Of a stretch of 64,000 nt of DNA, positions 1-9,863 are shown in pieces. The translations under genes and the position numbers were made by a program. The stretch is from positions 930,001 through 994,000 of the forward strand of contig NZ_CP024608.1 of assembly GCF_002752675.1 (NCBI RefSeq), read 5' to 3'. The notes beneath the pieces are model-generated. The model had not been told where the DNA came from and ran no database searches. It saw only the letters and a list, made by a program, of their open reading frames with translations. The first letter of the stretch is position 1. Every line of letters starts with the position of its first letter. This stretch comes from Massilia violaceinigra (GTDB lineage Bacteria; Pseudomonadota; Gammaproteobacteria; Burkholderiales; Burkholderiaceae_D).

Positions 1-456
1 CCGGAAACGGTGCCGCTGCGCGCACTGGCCGAGCAGGTGCGCGCGGACGTGTCGGCGCGGCTGCTGGCGCGCGGGCTGACCCTGGAAACTTTTATCGACA
101 ACCTGATCGTCAAGGGCGACCCGCTGCTGCTGCGCCAGGCGGTCGGCAACCTGCTCGACAACGCGATCGATTTTTCCCCGCCGGGCGGCGTCATCACCTT
201 GCGGGCCGAGCAAATGGGCGATGAAACGGTCATCAGCGTGAGCGACTGCGGGGATGGCATTCCGGAGTTCGCGCGCGAGCGGCTGTTCGAGCGCTTCTAC
301 TCGCTGCCGCGTCCGGACGGCGCCAAAAGCACTGGCCTGGGCCTGCCTTTCGTGCGCGAAGTGATGGCGCTGCATGGCGGCCGGGTGACGGTCGACAACG
401 TCCAGCCGCACGGCGTCTGCGCCAGGCTATGCCTGCCCATCGTCATAGTTTCCTAA
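1..456 (+). CDS. creC: Sensor histidine kinase CreC, C-terminal part (5' end outside window)
   Basis: The reading frame is open from base 1, so the gene starts outside the window. The visible ~151 residues are the ATP-binding half of a histidine kinase: an N box (NLLDNAIDFS), a G1 box (DCGDGIPE), an F box (FERFYSLP) and a G2 box (GLGLPFVRE). Such kinases phosphorylate a partner response regulator, here expected to be CreB just upstream. The CreC assignment rests mainly on creD lying next on the same strand, the creBCD arrangement of enteric bacteria and Burkholderiales. The stop codon lies within the outer arm of an inverted repeat, so the last residues (IVIVS) may derive from inserted DNA. 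A different EnvZ-like kinase is less likely. Confidence 0.8.
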   Translation, partial: PETVPLRALAEQVRADVSARLLARGLTLETFIDNLIVKGDPLLLRQAVGNLLDNAIDFSPPGGVITLRAEQMGDETVISVSDCGDGIPEFARERLFERFYSLPRPDGAKSTGLGLPFVREVMALHGGRVTVDNVQPHGVCARLCLPIVIVS

Positions 457-493
457 CGTGGTCAGACCTCAATAAGGAAATCTTTCTAATCGG

Positions 494-1849
494 AGGTCTG
501 ACCCTGACCCTTCCCCTCAAATGTCATATGTCTTGATCATATGTCGTAGCTGGGTGAGGGCCTGAGCAAGTTCAGGGAGAGTCATTCGCTTTTGATGCTC
601 GTCGATCCAACGACGAGCAAGCGTAAGTATGGATACGGTTTGTGAAGCCTTCGCTAGACTGCCATATTGAATGCGAAATCCTCGGGCAAGGGCAGCCAGG
701 CCGATTAGCCAGAACGCGAAGCTGAGTAATGCGGCGATGAGCAACAACGCCTTGAGACGTCGTGGTTTGCGTGTCTGGCTGTCGCGCAGTCCCATTCCCC
801 ATTGGGGGTTTTTCAAGTCTCGGAAGGTTTGTTCAATTTGCATCCGGCACTCGTACCACTTGACGATCTCATCGGCATTAAGGGCGGCTAACTTGGTGGA
901 CACGGCGAGCAGCCACGGCTCGCGTTGCCCCTTGGCCTGCTTTTTACTATGCGCGCTTTGTTTTTTCTCGCCGAATGCAGTTTTGTTCTGCCGACCTTTT
1001 CCATCTTTTTTTGTCAAGACCATACGACATTTGACGGGGGCACTTTTGACATGGTCAACGATGCCGAGATCCTGCGCGTGCTTGCGTGCACGGGGATACA
1101 ACTGCTGACAGTCAACCCACTCCTCGCTTCCCCGCAGAAGCATCTGCTCACGATTACGCACACGGCCGATCCAGGCAAACTTCAGTTTATTGAGCATCCT
1201 AAACCAAGTGCCGCGAAAGCCAGCGTCAGTGATAATGATGGGCTCGCATCGCTCCGGAAGAATGGTTCGCAGCGTCTCCATGAATTTGCCATGAACCGCT
1301 GCCACGTTATAGGAATCGGAATCATGGATCTCTTCATAAATCACGAAGGATCGCCCTTCAAGGACGACCGTTGCACGCAGAACGTGCTGGCTGACGTCCT
1401 TCAACAGATCCGACCAGTCGACAATAATTGCCACACGGCGGTGCTCATGCAACACGCGCCTGGCCAGCGCGCGATAAATCTCCGGGCGCTCCGATTCTAG
1501 ATGGCCATTGCTCAACAACCGGTCGCACTGTTTGATTCGATGGCGCAGAGCTGTTGCGCTGTCGACTTGCCTGCTCAACCGAAGCAAGGTGAGTCCGCCT
1601 CGCTGTGCAGCATCAGTTACAAGCGCTAAACAGGCTCTACGCTTAACGTGAATCGACGGGCAATCTTCATCTAAAAATTTCTGTATGATTCGCTGTGCAT
1701 GCATGGTCTGTGCCTTTTCTTCGCAGTTTGGTCGCTACGAAGTAAAGGGCTAACACAGCCATGCATGCACCGTTTTTGGGATTGAAAGTTAACAGCATCC
1801 CAACTTGTTTACAAGCGAAATTTGAGGGGATGGGTCAGGGTCTGACCCT
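494..1849 (-). mobile_element. IS4-family insertion sequence, IS10-like
   Basis: The element holds one full-length transposase gene on the minus strand. Its ends are inverted repeats: 497-522 and 1820-1845 match at 24 of 26 positions, and the similarity extends a few bases outward. No clear 9-bp target duplication is visible at the edges, perhaps because the site is itself made of the ggtctgacc repeat. The element lies between creC and creD without breaking either frame. The family call comes from the transposase; the exact ends are uncertain by a few bases. Confidence 0.75.
517..1704 (-). CDS. IS4-family (IS10-like) transposase
   Basis: This 395-residue protein resembles the IS10 transposase across its length. 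It is a DDE enzyme that cuts and pastes its element. Visible catalytic landmarks are the first aspartate in IIVDWSDLL (about residue 96), the second in IITDAGFRGTW (about 161) and the family signature Y-x2-R-x3-E-x6-K, seen as YECRMQIEQTFRDLK (about 285-299). The family usually has about 400 residues, so the gene looks complete and possibly active. The stop codon lies inside the left inverted repeat, as is common for compact IS elements. The start ATG lies about 115 bases inside the right end. Confidence 0.92.
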   Translation of the reverse strand: MHAQRIIQKFLDEDCPSIHVKRRACLALVTDAAQRGGLTLLRLSRQVDSATALRHRIKQCDRLLSNGHLESERPEIYRALARRVLHEHRRVAIIVDWSDLLKDVSQHVLRATVVLEGRSFVIYEEIHDSDSYNVAAVHGKFMETLRTILPERCEPIIITDAGFRGTWFRMLNKLKFAWIGRVRNREQMLLRGSEEWVDCQQLYPRARKHAQDLGIVDHVKSAPVKCRMVLTKKDGKGRQNKTAFGEKKQSAHSKKQAKGQREPWLLAVSTKLAALNADEIVKWYECRMQIEQTFRDLKNPQWGMGLRDSQTRKPRRLKALLLIAALLSFAFWLIGLAALARGFRIQYGSLAKASQTVSILTLARRWIDEHQKRMTLPELAQALTQLRHMIKTYDI

Positions 1850-2015
1850 AATGCCGCTAACTTAAGCTCCGTCATTCCCGCGCCAAGGCGGCACTCGGCG
1901 GGAATCCAATTCCGTAACGCAGTCACAGGCGGCTCGACGAACTCGGATTCCCGCCTGCGCGGGAACGACGGTTTTGAAGTTTGCGGTCGGAAACCGGCTT
2001 AACTTAGCGGCATTA
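1849..2015. repeat. Palindromic element with REP-like core
   Basis: Arms at 1849-1867 and 1997-2015 are inverted copies matching at 18 of 19 bases. Between them lies a REP-like core (1867-1976). Its left part (gtcattcccgcgccaagg and following bases) and its right part (ttcccgcctgcgcgggaacg) recur almost unchanged at 50358-50459. The unit has no coding potential and resembles a small non-autonomous palindromic repeat. It adds to the DNA separating creD from creC. Confidence 0.6.
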
Positions 2016-2122
2016 AGGTCTGACCCCGGTTAGGAAACTTTCATGCGGGCGACTTCACACGCAGCGCATACCCAGCGCATACACGCTCCCTACACTGGCT
2101 CCACCACCAATCGGGAGCCTTC

Positions 2123-3556
2123 ATGCAAAAAACACTGCTGTACAAAATACTCGCCATCCTGGCGCTGACCCTTGTGATCTGCCTGCTGCTGGCAATGATC
2201 CAGGGCACCATCCACGACCGCTCCGAATTCCGCGCCGAGGCCGTGGCCAGCATCGCCGCCGATTCCGTGCGCGAACAGTCGATCATCGGTCCCGTCATGG
2301 TCATCCCGTACACCGATGAATTCGATGTGACCGTGCCCGCCACCACCGATGCCGCCAGCAAGACCGAAACGGTGCGGCGCTCGGTCAGCCGGGTGCATCT
2401 GGTGTTTCCGAACCAGTTGACGGTCGATGGCCGCTTCGATACCGATTACCGCTACCGCGGCATCCACCGGGTCCTGTATTACAGCGGCCAGCACGCGCTG
2501 TCGGGCGACTTCGACTTGCCGCTCAAGTCTTCCCTGCCGCGCACCAATTCGCTCTCGCGCATTACCGTGGGCCAGGCCAGCATCGCGGTCGGGATCGAGG
2601 ATGTGCGCGGCATCCGCAATATTCCGACCATTACCTGGGGCAAGCAGCCGATCGAATTCCAGCAGGGCACCGGCAGCATCGCCCTCGGCAGCGGTTTGCA
2701 TGCCGATCTGCCGCCCATGGACATGGAGCAGAGCGGACGCGTCAACTTCGCGTTCAACCTGGCCCTGGACGGCATCGAACGCCAGCATTTTTCGCCCGTC
2801 GCGCGCAATAACCAGATCACGCTGGCTTCGAAGTGGCCGCATCCGCAATTCGGCGGCCGTTTCCTGCCGTCGACCAAGGACCGCAGCATCAGCGACAATG
2901 GTTTCAAGGCCAGCTGGTCGATCTCTTCGCTGTCGACCGCCACCCAGCAGCAGTTGCGCGCCCTGCAGGAAGGCAGCGCGCCGGCCGCGAACGCCACCCC
3001 GGCCGAGCGCATCGCCGCGGCCGTCGCCGTGGGCGGCGGCACCGACCCGCGCGCCGACCGCTTCAGCGTGGCCTTCATCGAACCGGTGAATGTGTATTCG
3101 CTGGCCGGGCGCGCCACCAAGTACGGTTTGCTGTTCGTGGCGCTGACCTTTGCCGCGTTCTTCGTTTTTGAAATTCTCAAGCGCTTGCCGATTCACCCGA
3201 TCCAGTACCTGCTGGTCGGGCTGGCGCTGGTGCTGTTCTTCCTGCTGCTGGTGGGCTTGTCGGAACATATCCCGTTCATCATGGCGTACCTGATCGCCAG
3301 CGCGGCCTGCATCCTGCTGCTGGGGTTTTACCTCAGTTTCGTGCTGCGCAACCGGCTGCGCGGACTGGGCTTCGGCGTGGCGCTGACCGTGCTCTACGGC
3401 GCGCTGTATGGCTTGCTCAGCTCGGAGAATAATGCGCTGGTGCTGGGCAGTATCCTGCTGTTCGCAGTGCTGGGCGCGATCATGGTCGCTACCCGCAAGG
3501 TGGACTGGTATCAGATTGGCAAGACCGGGACGGCCCCGGACGAGCTCGGGAGCTGA
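2123..3556 (+). CDS. creD: Inner membrane protein CreD
   Basis: CreD is an inner membrane protein of the CreBC regulon, linked in enteric and other bacteria to envelope integrity and beta-lactam response; its molecular role is poorly defined. The 477-residue product has an N-terminal membrane segment (about residues 7-27), a long periplasmic region, and about six membrane segments from residue ~333 to 460, the usual CreD layout and length. A GGGAG ribosome binding site precedes the ATG. About 1.66 kb of inserted DNA separates it from creC, so co-transcription is doubtful and creD may depend on its own or an IS-derived promoter. A TTCAC half-site lies at 2054-2058, but a full Cre box is not convincing. 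Confidence 0.92.
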   Translation: MQKTLLYKILAILALTLVICLLLAMIQGTIHDRSEFRAEAVASIAADSVREQSIIGPVMVIPYTDEFDVTVPATTDAASKTETVRRSVSRVHLVFPNQLTVDGRFDTDYRYRGIHRVLYYSGQHALSGDFDLPLKSSLPRTNSLSRITVGQASIAVGIEDVRGIRNIPTITWGKQPIEFQQGTGSIALGSGLHADLPPMDMEQSGRVNFAFNLALDGIERQHFSPVARNNQITLASKWPHPQFGGRFLPSTKDRSISDNGFKASWSISSLSTATQQQLRALQEGSAPAANATPAERIAAAVAVGGGTDPRADRFSVAFIEPVNVYSLAGRATKYGLLFVALTFAAFFVFEILKRLPIHPIQYLLVGLALVLFFLLLVGLSEHIPFIMAYLIASAACILLLGFYLSFVLRNRLRGLGFGVALTVLYGALYGLLSSENNALVLGSILLFAVLGAIMVATRKVDWYQIGKTGTAPDELGS

Positions 3557-3617
3557 GGCGCGAACGCGGGGATCGGCCCAGGGGCGAACCGTCCCCGGGC
3601 TGAACTCGGCACGCCGT

Positions 3618-6506
3618 TCAACCCTGGCGCAGCATCCAGCGTTCGAAGGATTTGCCGATCAAGTCCGGGAACGCATCGGCCCGCACCGCTTTACTGTAAT
3701 AAAAGCCCTGGGCCGCCGGGCAGCCATGGGCCATCAAAAACTCTGCCTGCTGCAGGGTTTCCACTCCTTCGGCGATCACCCCCAGGTGCAGGCTGGCAGC
3801 CATGGCGATGATGGCCGTGACCAGCGCCGTGTCATTCTGGTCCTTGCCGATGTCGCGCACGAAGGATTGGTCGATCTTGAGCGAATGCACAGGAAAGCGC
3901 TGCAGGTAGGCCAGGCTGGAATACCCTGTGCCGAAGTCGTCGATCGACAGCTGGATTCCCATGTCGCTCAACCGGGTCAGCATGGCAAGATTGTATTCGC
4001 TGCGCCGCATCAGCATGCTTTCGGTAATCTCCAGTTCGAGGGAGGTGGCGGCAATCCCCGTTTCGGTCAGGATTTGCCCGAGCAGCGAGCAAAAATTGAC
4101 TTGTTCGAGTTGTCGGGGCGATAGATTGACGGCCATTTTCAACTCCGGGTGGCCCGCAGCGTGCCAGAGTTTCAATTGTCGGCACGCCTGGCGCAATACC
4201 CACTCGCCGATCGGCACGATCAGGCCGGACTCTTCGGCGTTGGCGATGAAGTCGCCGCAGGAAATCGGCTGGCTTCCCGGCGGCTGCCAGCGCAGCAGCG
4301 CTTCGGCCGAAAAAATGATGCCGCTTTTCATGTTCACCTGCGGCTGGTAATGCAGGATGAATTCGTCTTGCGCCAGCGCATGGCGCAGGCGCTGGCCGAC
4401 GTCGAGGCGCTGCTGCACTGCATGGTTGAGCGCGGCAGTAAAGAATTGGAAATTGCCGCGTCCCATTTCCTTGGCATGGTACATCGCGGTATCGGCGGCG
4501 CGCATCAGGGAGTCGACGTCGAGGCCGTCATCGGGATAGACGCTGATGCCGATGCTGCCGCCCAGATGCAACTGGTTCACTTCGATGCTGAAAGGCTGCG
4601 ACAGGCTGTCGAGCGCCTTGCCCGCCACCCGCGCGGCATCGCTGCTGTCATCGAGCAAGGGCACGATGAGGACGAATTCGTCGCCGCCCAGGCGGGCGAC
4701 GCTGTCGCCTTCGCGCAGGCATTGCTGCAAGCGGATGGCCGCCATTTTCAACACTTGGTCGCCGATATAGTGGCCGAGCGAGTCGTTGATATTCTTAAAA
4801 TAGTCGAGATCGATGAACAAGACCGCCACCCGGCGCCGGTGGCGATGGGCGAAGGCGATTGCCTGGTGCATGCGGTCCTGCAGCAGGGTGCGATTGGGCA
4901 ATCCGGTCAAGGCGTCGTGCTCGGCCATGTGGTGGATGCGCTCATCGGCCTGCCTGCGTTCGGTCAGGTCGAGCACGAAGCTTACCCCCTCTTCCTGCGG
5001 CCCTTCGAACAGGGCGCTGGCCAGGAGGACCGGAATCAGCTTGCCGTCCTTGCGGATGTACTCCTTCTCATAGGGAGTGCAACGTCCGGTCGTCTTGAGT
5101 TCTTCGAGGGCATGCTCATCGGCCGCATCGTATTGTGGCGGCGTCATGTCGGTCCAGCGGATTATTCCCGCCAGCACGTCTTCCTTTGAATAACCGGAAA
5201 TTTTCAGGAAGGCGTCGTTCGCTTCACTGATGTGCCCGCTCAAATCGCCGATGAAGATGCCGATGATGTTCGCATCCACCAGGCGCCGGATGCGCGCCTC
5301 CCGGTCGCGCAAGGCGTCTTCGGCTCGCTTGCGCTCGCTGATGTCGCGCGCGATCGCCGACACGCCCGCGATCATGCCCTCGGCGTTCCGGATCGGCGAG
5401 GTCGTGAGCGACACATTGATGCGGCCGCCATCCTTGCGCACCCGCACAGTTTCGAGGTGTTCGACCCGCTCGCCTCGCTGCAGGCGTTCCAGGACGGCTG
5501 GGATTTCCTCCGCCAGCTCGGCCGGGATCAGGATCGAAATCGAGCGGCCCACTACCTCGTCGGCACTGTAACCGTACATGCGTTCGGCACCGGCGTTCCA
5601 GCTGACGATGGTGCCGTCGAGCGTCTTGCCGATGATGGCGTCGTCGGACGAGGTGACGATGTCCGCCAGTAGCAGTGCGGCCTGCTCGGCCTGGCGCGTG
5701 CGCTCCAGGTCCTGCGTGCGTTGGGCGGCCAATTGCTCGAACAACATGGAATGACCGCTGATCACCAGCAGGAAGGCACCGAGCAAACCGGTGAACGCCA
5801 GTCCGCCGGCCAGCACGGCCCAGGCAATCCTCAGGTGCGGAGGAGAAAAATACGGTTCCCTGGCCCCGAGGAACACGCCCACGATCAGCGTAAATGCCAG
5901 GCAGATCGGGACCGCCACCGTCTTGCGCCGGCGCCGCCAGATGGCGTGCGGCTGCCCGCACCAGGTCAGCACCAGCGGCGTGGCGACTTGCACGCCGATG
6001 GCGTCGCCGAACCACCAGGCCCACCAGGTGAAGGCGTAACTATCCGCCGGCAACTTACCGGCGAGCACCAGCACCGTCGCGCCCACGCTGGCGCTGACGA
6101 TGCAACTGAGCGGCCCGCCCAAGCCGAGAAACCGGATCACATCGCGGGAGCGGTCGAGCGCCGTCGGATAGCCGACGAAACGGCGGACCAGGTGGGCGCC
6201 GGCGATGGCCTGCAGCATGGCGCCAACGCCGATGCCGGCCGGTAGGAGCAGCGATGTCGCGATCACGGCGCTGCTGCCGGCATCGAATGCGACGCCGGCA
6301 TTGGCCAGAAACGAGCCCAGCCAGATACCCGGCGCCACGCGATTGCCGCGCACCAGGATCGCGGCCAGCGCAATACCGGCTGCGGGCCAGATGGGGGCGG
6401 CATAGCCGGGCGTGAACGCCAGCAGCAAGCCGAAGCGGGCGGCAATGTAATAGACAAGGGCGAGAATGACGATCTCGCCGCTTCGGCGGACCACTTCAGT
6501 GTGCAT
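3618..6506 (-). CDS. MASE1-PAS-PAS-GGDEF-EAL c-di-GMP turnover protein
   Basis: This membrane protein probably makes and/or degrades cyclic di-GMP. It has an N-terminal MASE1 sensor of about eight membrane segments (first ~280 residues), two PAS domains, a GGDEF domain with an intact motif ([12 protein letters not shown]) and an EAL domain with [24 protein letters not shown] and AEGVET. Both catalytic signatures look intact, so the direction of activity cannot be read from sequence. The frame is open to an ATG at 6587, but that codon lies in a hairpin (6579-6599) and the extra 27 residues do not look like MASE1. I therefore prefer the ATG at 6506, though its ribosome site is weak. It converges on creD. 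Confidence 0.9.
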   Translation of the reverse strand: MHTEVVRRSGEIVILALVYYIAARFGLLLAFTPGYAAPIWPAAGIALAAILVRGNRVAPGIWLGSFLANAGVAFDAGSSAVIATSLLLPAGIGVGAMLQAIAGAHLVRRFVGYPTALDRSRDVIRFLGLGGPLSCIVSASVGATVLVLAGKLPADSYAFTWWAWWFGDAIGVQVATPLVLTWCGQPHAIWRRRRKTVAVPICLAFTLIVGVFLGAREPYFSPPHLRIAWAVLAGGLAFTGLLGAFLLVISGHSMLFEQLAAQRTQDLERTRQAEQAALLLADIVTSSDDAIIGKTLDGTIVSWNAGAERMYGYSADEVVGRSISILIPAELAEEIPAVLERLQRGERVEHLETVRVRKDGGRINVSLTTSPIRNAEGMIAGVSAIARDISERKRAEDALRDREARIRRLVDANIIGIFIGDLSGHISEANDAFLKISGYSKEDVLAGIIRWTDMTPPQYDAADEHALEELKTTGRCTPYEKEYIRKDGKLIPVLLASALFEGPQEEGVSFVLDLTERRQADERIHHMAEHDALTGLPNRTLLQDRMHQAIAFAHRHRRRVAVLFIDLDYFKNINDSLGHYIGDQVLKMAAIRLQQCLREGDSVARLGGDEFVLIVPLLDDSSDAARVAGKALDSLSQPFSIEVNQLHLGGSIGISVYPDDGLDVDSLMRAADTAMYHAKEMGRGNFQFFTAALNHAVQQRLDVGQRLRHALAQDEFILHYQPQVNMKSGIIFSAEALLRWQPPGSQPISCGDFIANAEESGLIVPIGEWVLRQACRQLKLWHAAGHPELKMAVNLSPRQLEQVNFCSLLGQILTETGIAATSLELEITESMLMRRSEYNLAMLTRLSDMGIQLSIDDFGTGYSSLAYLQRFPVHSLKIDQSFVRDIGKDQNDTALVTAIIAMAASLHLGVIAEGVETLQQAEFLMAHGCPAAQGFYYSKAVRADAFPDLIGKSFERWMLRQG

Positions 6507-6578
6507 GTTCGTGCCTGGAACCGTGAGCCTGTAAGTAAGACCCGCTGTTCGGACGAAAAGTTCTGGAGCCGGGGACGG

Positions 6579-6599
6579 CCGCGCCATCGGATGGCGCGG
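6579..6599. terminator. Hairpin downstream of the ter operon
   Basis: A perfect 9-bp inverted repeat (ccgcgccat / atggcgcgg, 3-base loop) lies 44 bases beyond the terA stop codon and upstream of the GGDEF-EAL gene. On the minus strand only a short T-run follows some 25 bases on, so it is at best a weak intrinsic terminator. Confidence 0.4.
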
Positions 6600-6642
6600 C
6601 GCTACCGGGCTGGCGGGAGCGGGCCGCCGGCGGCGCGCGGGC

Positions 6643-7857
6643 TCAGTTCTTCGAGCCCGTGGTCCAGCGCAGGCCGAAGCCGAAGCGCCGGTCCATCAGC
6701 TCGTGCCCGCTTTCGCGGCCTATCTGCGAGAAGTATTCGGCCAGCTTGGTCACCTGCATGCTGCCGCCGCGGTTTTCGATCATGGCAATGGCGCACATCA
6801 TCTGGTTGCCGCCCTGGTCGAGCCGCACTTCGATCGGTGCCTGGTCGGGCATGTTGATGGTCGCCACGCCATCGGTGGCGGCCCAGTTGGGTGCGCCTTC
6901 GTAGATGAAGGCGAAGATCAGCGCCCGCTTCATGTCGTGGAAGTGGTCGCCGTTGATGGCCAGGTTTTCGCCTTCGGCCGAACGCCCGGTGCGGTCGTCG
7001 GCCGCCAGGCGCATGTAGGGCGGACGGTCGAAGTCGCCCCAGGCGTTGCCCAGCGCCTGTACCAGGCCCGGGCGGCCATCGGCCAGTTCGTACATGCAGC
7101 CCAGGTCGAGGTCGATGCCCTTGCCGGCGCCGCCGCTGGCGCCGCGGTTCCAGTTCAGGTTGACGTGGATGCGCCCGAAGCCCTTGCTGCCGCCGCGCTT
7201 GTCGAGCGAGACCTTGTCGCCACGCTTGTCGAGCGTGACTTTCGACAGCGACACTGGCTGTTGCTGTTGCTGCGCGGGCAGGACCGGCACGCTCGCCGGT
7301 GCCGGTGGCGTGGGCGCGGCCGCCGGCGCCGCCTCGGTGCCGCCGAAATGCTTGAGCAGGGCCGACAGGCCGCCGTTGAAGCCCTGGCCGACCGCGCCGA
7401 AGCGCCAGATGCCGTCTTTCCGGTAAATTTCGCCGACGATGACAGCTTTTTCATCCTGGAAATCGGCGCCCGACCATGGGAATTGCACGCTGTCGCCCAG
7501 CTTCAGGCTGCTGGGGCCCACCTTGCGCATGGTGCCGCCGCCGTCGATGGCGGCCACGAACACCAGCTTGGCGACCGAGGCCGGCAGCGCGTCGAGGTTC
7601 ACGACGAAGCTGGCGCCACGCCCGCCCAGGGTCATGCTGATTTCATTGGCGGGGCTGGCCAGCTGGTTGTAGAACACCATGTAGCGCTCGTCCGCGAGCT
7701 TGTCGGCGCTGTCCAGGCCGAAGCAGGAGATGTCGACCACCATGCCGGCGCTGTCGATATCGAGCACCACATTGAAGGGTGCTGTCAGGCCGAGGTCGGC
7801 CAGCTTGCCTTTTTGTCCGCGCGAAAAATTTGTCACGATAGCGTCCTTTTCACTCAA
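6643..7857 (-). CDS. terA: Tellurium resistance protein TerA (TerD domain plus TerA C-terminal domain)
   Basis: This 404-residue protein has an N-terminal TerD-like domain (about 1-170, with [20 protein letters not shown] and [19 protein letters not shown]). A Pro/Ala/Gln linker (about 172-200) and a short repeat ([15 protein letters not shown]) lead to a C-terminal TerA domain (about 220-400). TerD-family domains bind calcium and act in tellurite, phage or stress responses, but their biochemical role is unsettled. It is the last gene of the minus-strand ter cluster, 7 bases after the CitE-like gene. The length is close to known TerA proteins (~385). Confidence 0.88.
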   Translation of the reverse strand: MSEKDAIVTNFSRGQKGKLADLGLTAPFNVVLDIDSAGMVVDISCFGLDSADKLADERYMVFYNQLASPANEISMTLGGRGASFVVNLDALPASVAKLVFVAAIDGGGTMRKVGPSSLKLGDSVQFPWSGADFQDEKAVIVGEIYRKDGIWRFGAVGQGFNGGLSALLKHFGGTEAAPAAAPTPPAPASVPVLPAQQQQQPVSLSKVTLDKRGDKVSLDKRGGSKGFGRIHVNLNWNRGASGGAGKGIDLDLGCMYELADGRPGLVQALGNAWGDFDRPPYMRLAADDRTGRSAEGENLAINGDHFHDMKRALIFAFIYEGAPNWAATDGVATINMPDQAPIEVRLDQGGNQMMCAIAMIENRGGSMQVTKLAEYFSQIGRESGHELMDRRFGFGLRWTTGSKN

Positions 7858-7864
7858 ATCAGGT

Positions 7865-8779
7865 TCAAAGTTCCCGTGGAATTGCCGAGCTCATCGGAGG
7901 GTGGTCGTGATGAGCGCCAAACACGTTCGACTGTTCGATGGTGCGTTCGGCCCAGGCGCGGTGGGTGGCCACTTCGCACATCGAATTATGCATCTTGAAC
8001 ACGGCCGGCGCGTCGACGTCGAGAATGGCCCTGGCCGCCGCCAGGTCGTTCGGCTTGACCCGGTAATGCTGCTCGATCGGCGCGATCTGGCTCGGGTGGA
8101 TGGCGGTCTTGCCGACCATGCCGTGAGCCAGGTCCTCGGCCACTTCCTGGTCGAGCAGTTCTGGCAGGTCGAGGTGCTCGAACACGGGCGCGGTCAGCAC
8201 GAAGCCGTACGGACGGAAGGTGGTGACCAGGCGCGCGATCACCGGCCCCAGGGGAGTGCGGTACAGGGTCATGGTGCGCGGACGGCGCAGGCCCAGCAGG
8301 GCCAGCAGGTCGTTGCCGCCGATGCGCAGCGCCAGGATGCGCTGGCGCACGCCGGGCCCTTCGAGCATCTTGCGAAATTGCCGCATTTCCCAGTCGTTGA
8401 ACACTTCCGCCGTTTCCAGCGTGGGCATGAGCATGTGATCGGTATTGCGGATCTGCTTGAAGTAGGCGTCGAAGTTGTAGCGCGTGGCTTTCGGGACCAC
8501 GAAGCCGGCCAGCTTGTCGGCGCCCGGCATGGCCAGCACGCGCGCCATCACTTCCGGATTGCGCACGCGCACGAAGCGCTCGGCCACGCCCTCGGTCCTC
8601 ATATTGGCCAGCACCACGGACAGGTTGAACAGCGCCCAGCTCAGGTCGGCGTCGGCGACCGCGTCCTCGGTGCAGAAAATCAGCGAACGCACGTGCCCCA
8701 TGCGCTCGCCATTGGCCACTTCCATCAAGTATTTGTGATTCGCCGGCACGTACAGCGACGCTCCCATCGACTTAACCAT
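7865..8779 (-). CDS. HpcH/HpaI aldolase / CitE-like lyase of the ter biosynthetic module
   Basis: The protein belongs to the CitE/HpcH TIM-barrel superfamily: it opens with a GASLYVPANHKYL motif, has RSLIFCTEDAV near residue 35 and a C-terminal GKTAIHPSQIAPI. These enzymes cleave or form C-C bonds in acyl-CoA or keto-acid substrates using a divalent metal. The true substrate here is unknown; the gene recurs in ter-linked nucleoside-metabolite clusters. The frame runs to a GTG at 8788, but ATG 8779 has AGGAG 8 bases upstream and overlaps the end of the preceding gene by 8 bases, suggesting translational coupling. ATG 8767 is a further possibility. Confidence 0.85.
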   Translation of the reverse strand: MVKSMGASLYVPANHKYLMEVANGERMGHVRSLIFCTEDAVADADLSWALFNLSVVLANMRTEGVAERFVRVRNPEVMARVLAMPGADKLAGFVVPKATRYNFDAYFKQIRNTDHMLMPTLETAEVFNDWEMRQFRKMLEGPGVRQRILALRIGGNDLLALLGLRRPRTMTLYRTPLGPVIARLVTTFRPYGFVLTAPVFEHLDLPELLDQEVAEDLAHGMVGKTAIHPSQIAPIEQHYRVKPNDLAAARAILDVDAPAVFKMHNSMCEVATHRAWAERTIEQSNVFGAHHDHPPMSSAIPREL

Positions 8780-9863
8780 CCAGTGCACTCCTGATCAATG
8801 AAACGGCGTGATACGGCAACGCGCGGTCGACGATCACGGGGATATTCTTTTCCTGCGCCAGCAGGGCCAGGTGGGCCACGTCGGGCGCGCCGGCGTCGCG
8901 CAGGATCAAGAGACGCGGGCTGCGGCGCAGCAACACGCGGGTCGCTTCGCCGATGCCGGGCTTGATCATGTTGACGTCGGTAATGCCATGCTGGTCCAGC
9001 GCGGCCAGCATGTAGGCGCGCGAAACGGCGCCGGCCTGTTCGCGGTCGACCGCCTGGGCCTGCTGCGCGCCGCCAGCCGCTGCGATTTCCAGCGCGGCGG
9101 CCACCAGGCCGTCGGCGAAGCTTTGCGACTGGTCGTGCGCTTCGAACTGCTGATAGTACACGCAGCCGTGGAAGTCCCCCGGGCCGATTGAATCGTTCAG
9201 GATCGAGCGGCTGATCAGGCCGGACACGGTGGCGTTCAGTATGCTCGACGGAATCAGGTAGTCGTCGCAGGACGCGGCGCAGGCGGCGCTGCCGGCCAGG
9301 TCGGACAGCACGTACAGGCCGCCGTCAATCGCCGTGCCGCGGCGGGCGTTGAATTCATCGATGGCGGCGGACAACTCGCGCGAAATCACGCCCTTGCCGG
9401 TCCAGCCATCGATGAAGACGATCGATTCGGGCGCGTGGCCCTGCGCCAGGATGTGTTCGAGCGCGACCAGGTCGATGCCGCGGTCGCGGATGATCGAGAC
9501 CGAGTAATGGGTGCTGGCGCGGCCATGGACCTTGGGCAGCAGGCTGTTGAGCACCACGCCGACCGGGGTGCCGGCGCGCGCCAGCGAGACCAGGGTCACC
9601 GGGCCGCTGCCGCGCTGGACGATCAGGCCGGCCAGGGTCAGGCAGTCGCGCGCCATGCGCGCCGTGTTGGCGGCGCATGCTTCGCGAAACACCGCCAGGT
9701 AGCGCTCGGACGGCAGCGATTCGGGCGAGAGCATTTCGCTGTAGTGGCGCTGGCCCGACTGGATCAGGAATTCCTTTTCCGGGACATCGACGAAGTCCTG
9801 CATCGCCAGCGGCTTGAGCAGGAAGCTGACGTCTTCCGAACGGTAACTGCCGGAAAAATTCAT
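8772..9863 (-). CDS. PRTase-PELOTA protein of the ter module (family also labelled StiP)
   Basis: The 363-residue product matches the family with an N-terminal phosphoribosyltransferase-like domain and a C-terminal PELOTA-like RNA-binding domain; databases often carry the name cysteine protease StiP. A PRPP-loop-like segment, SIVFIDGWTGKGVI, lies at about 147-160. The last ~95 residues (from NMIKPGIGEATR) fit the PELOTA part. The predicted role is transfer of a base-like group to phosphoribose in making a nucleoside-like metabolite, with possible RNA recognition. A GGAG site sits just upstream of the ATG, which overlaps the HAD gene stop by 4 bases. Peptidase function is not supported by anything I see. 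Confidence 0.85.
   Translation of the reverse strand: MNFSGSYRSEDVSFLLKPLAMQDFVDVPEKEFLIQSGQRHYSEMLSPESLPSERYLAVFREACAANTARMARDCLTLAGLIVQRGSGPVTLVSLARAGTPVGVVLNSLLPKVHGRASTHYSVSIIRDRGIDLVALEHILAQGHAPESIVFIDGWTGKGVISRELSAAIDEFNARRGTAIDGGLYVLSDLAGSAACAASCDDYLIPSSILNATVSGLISRSILNDSIGPGDFHGCVYYQQFEAHDQSQSFADGLVAAALEIAAAGGAQQAQAVDREQAGAVSRAYMLAALDQHGITDVNMIKPGIGEATRVLLRRSPRLLILRDAGAPDVAHLALLAQEKNIPVIVDRALPYHAVSLIRSALDG

Larger units (their letters stand above)
447..2039. repeat. Outer inverted repeat enclosing the creC-creD insertion
   Basis: An 11-base match (agtttcctaac) at 447-457 is followed by ggtcagacct at 460-469. The same order appears inverted at 2016-2039 (aggtctgacc, then gttaggaaact). 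Everything between creC and creD is therefore enclosed by an imperfect inverted repeat of about 24 bases. Inside the left arm, bases 460-470 and 493-503 form an 11-bp perfect hairpin. This suggests that one composite unit, or successive nested insertions at a palindromic target, entered this site. I do not recognise the element family. Confidence 0.6.

Noticed and set aside
925..1500. Plus-strand open frame inside the IS10-like transposase
   Set aside because: The opposite strand carries a full DDE transposase; this frame has no family features.
485..1860. 9-bp target duplication for the IS4-family element
   Set aside because: Bases just outside the presumed ends do not match; the ends are embedded in older repeats.
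2050..2075. Possible Cre box (TTCAC direct repeat) before creD
   Set aside because: Only one TTCAC (2054-2058) is present; the second half at the right spacing is CGCAT, too poor to call.
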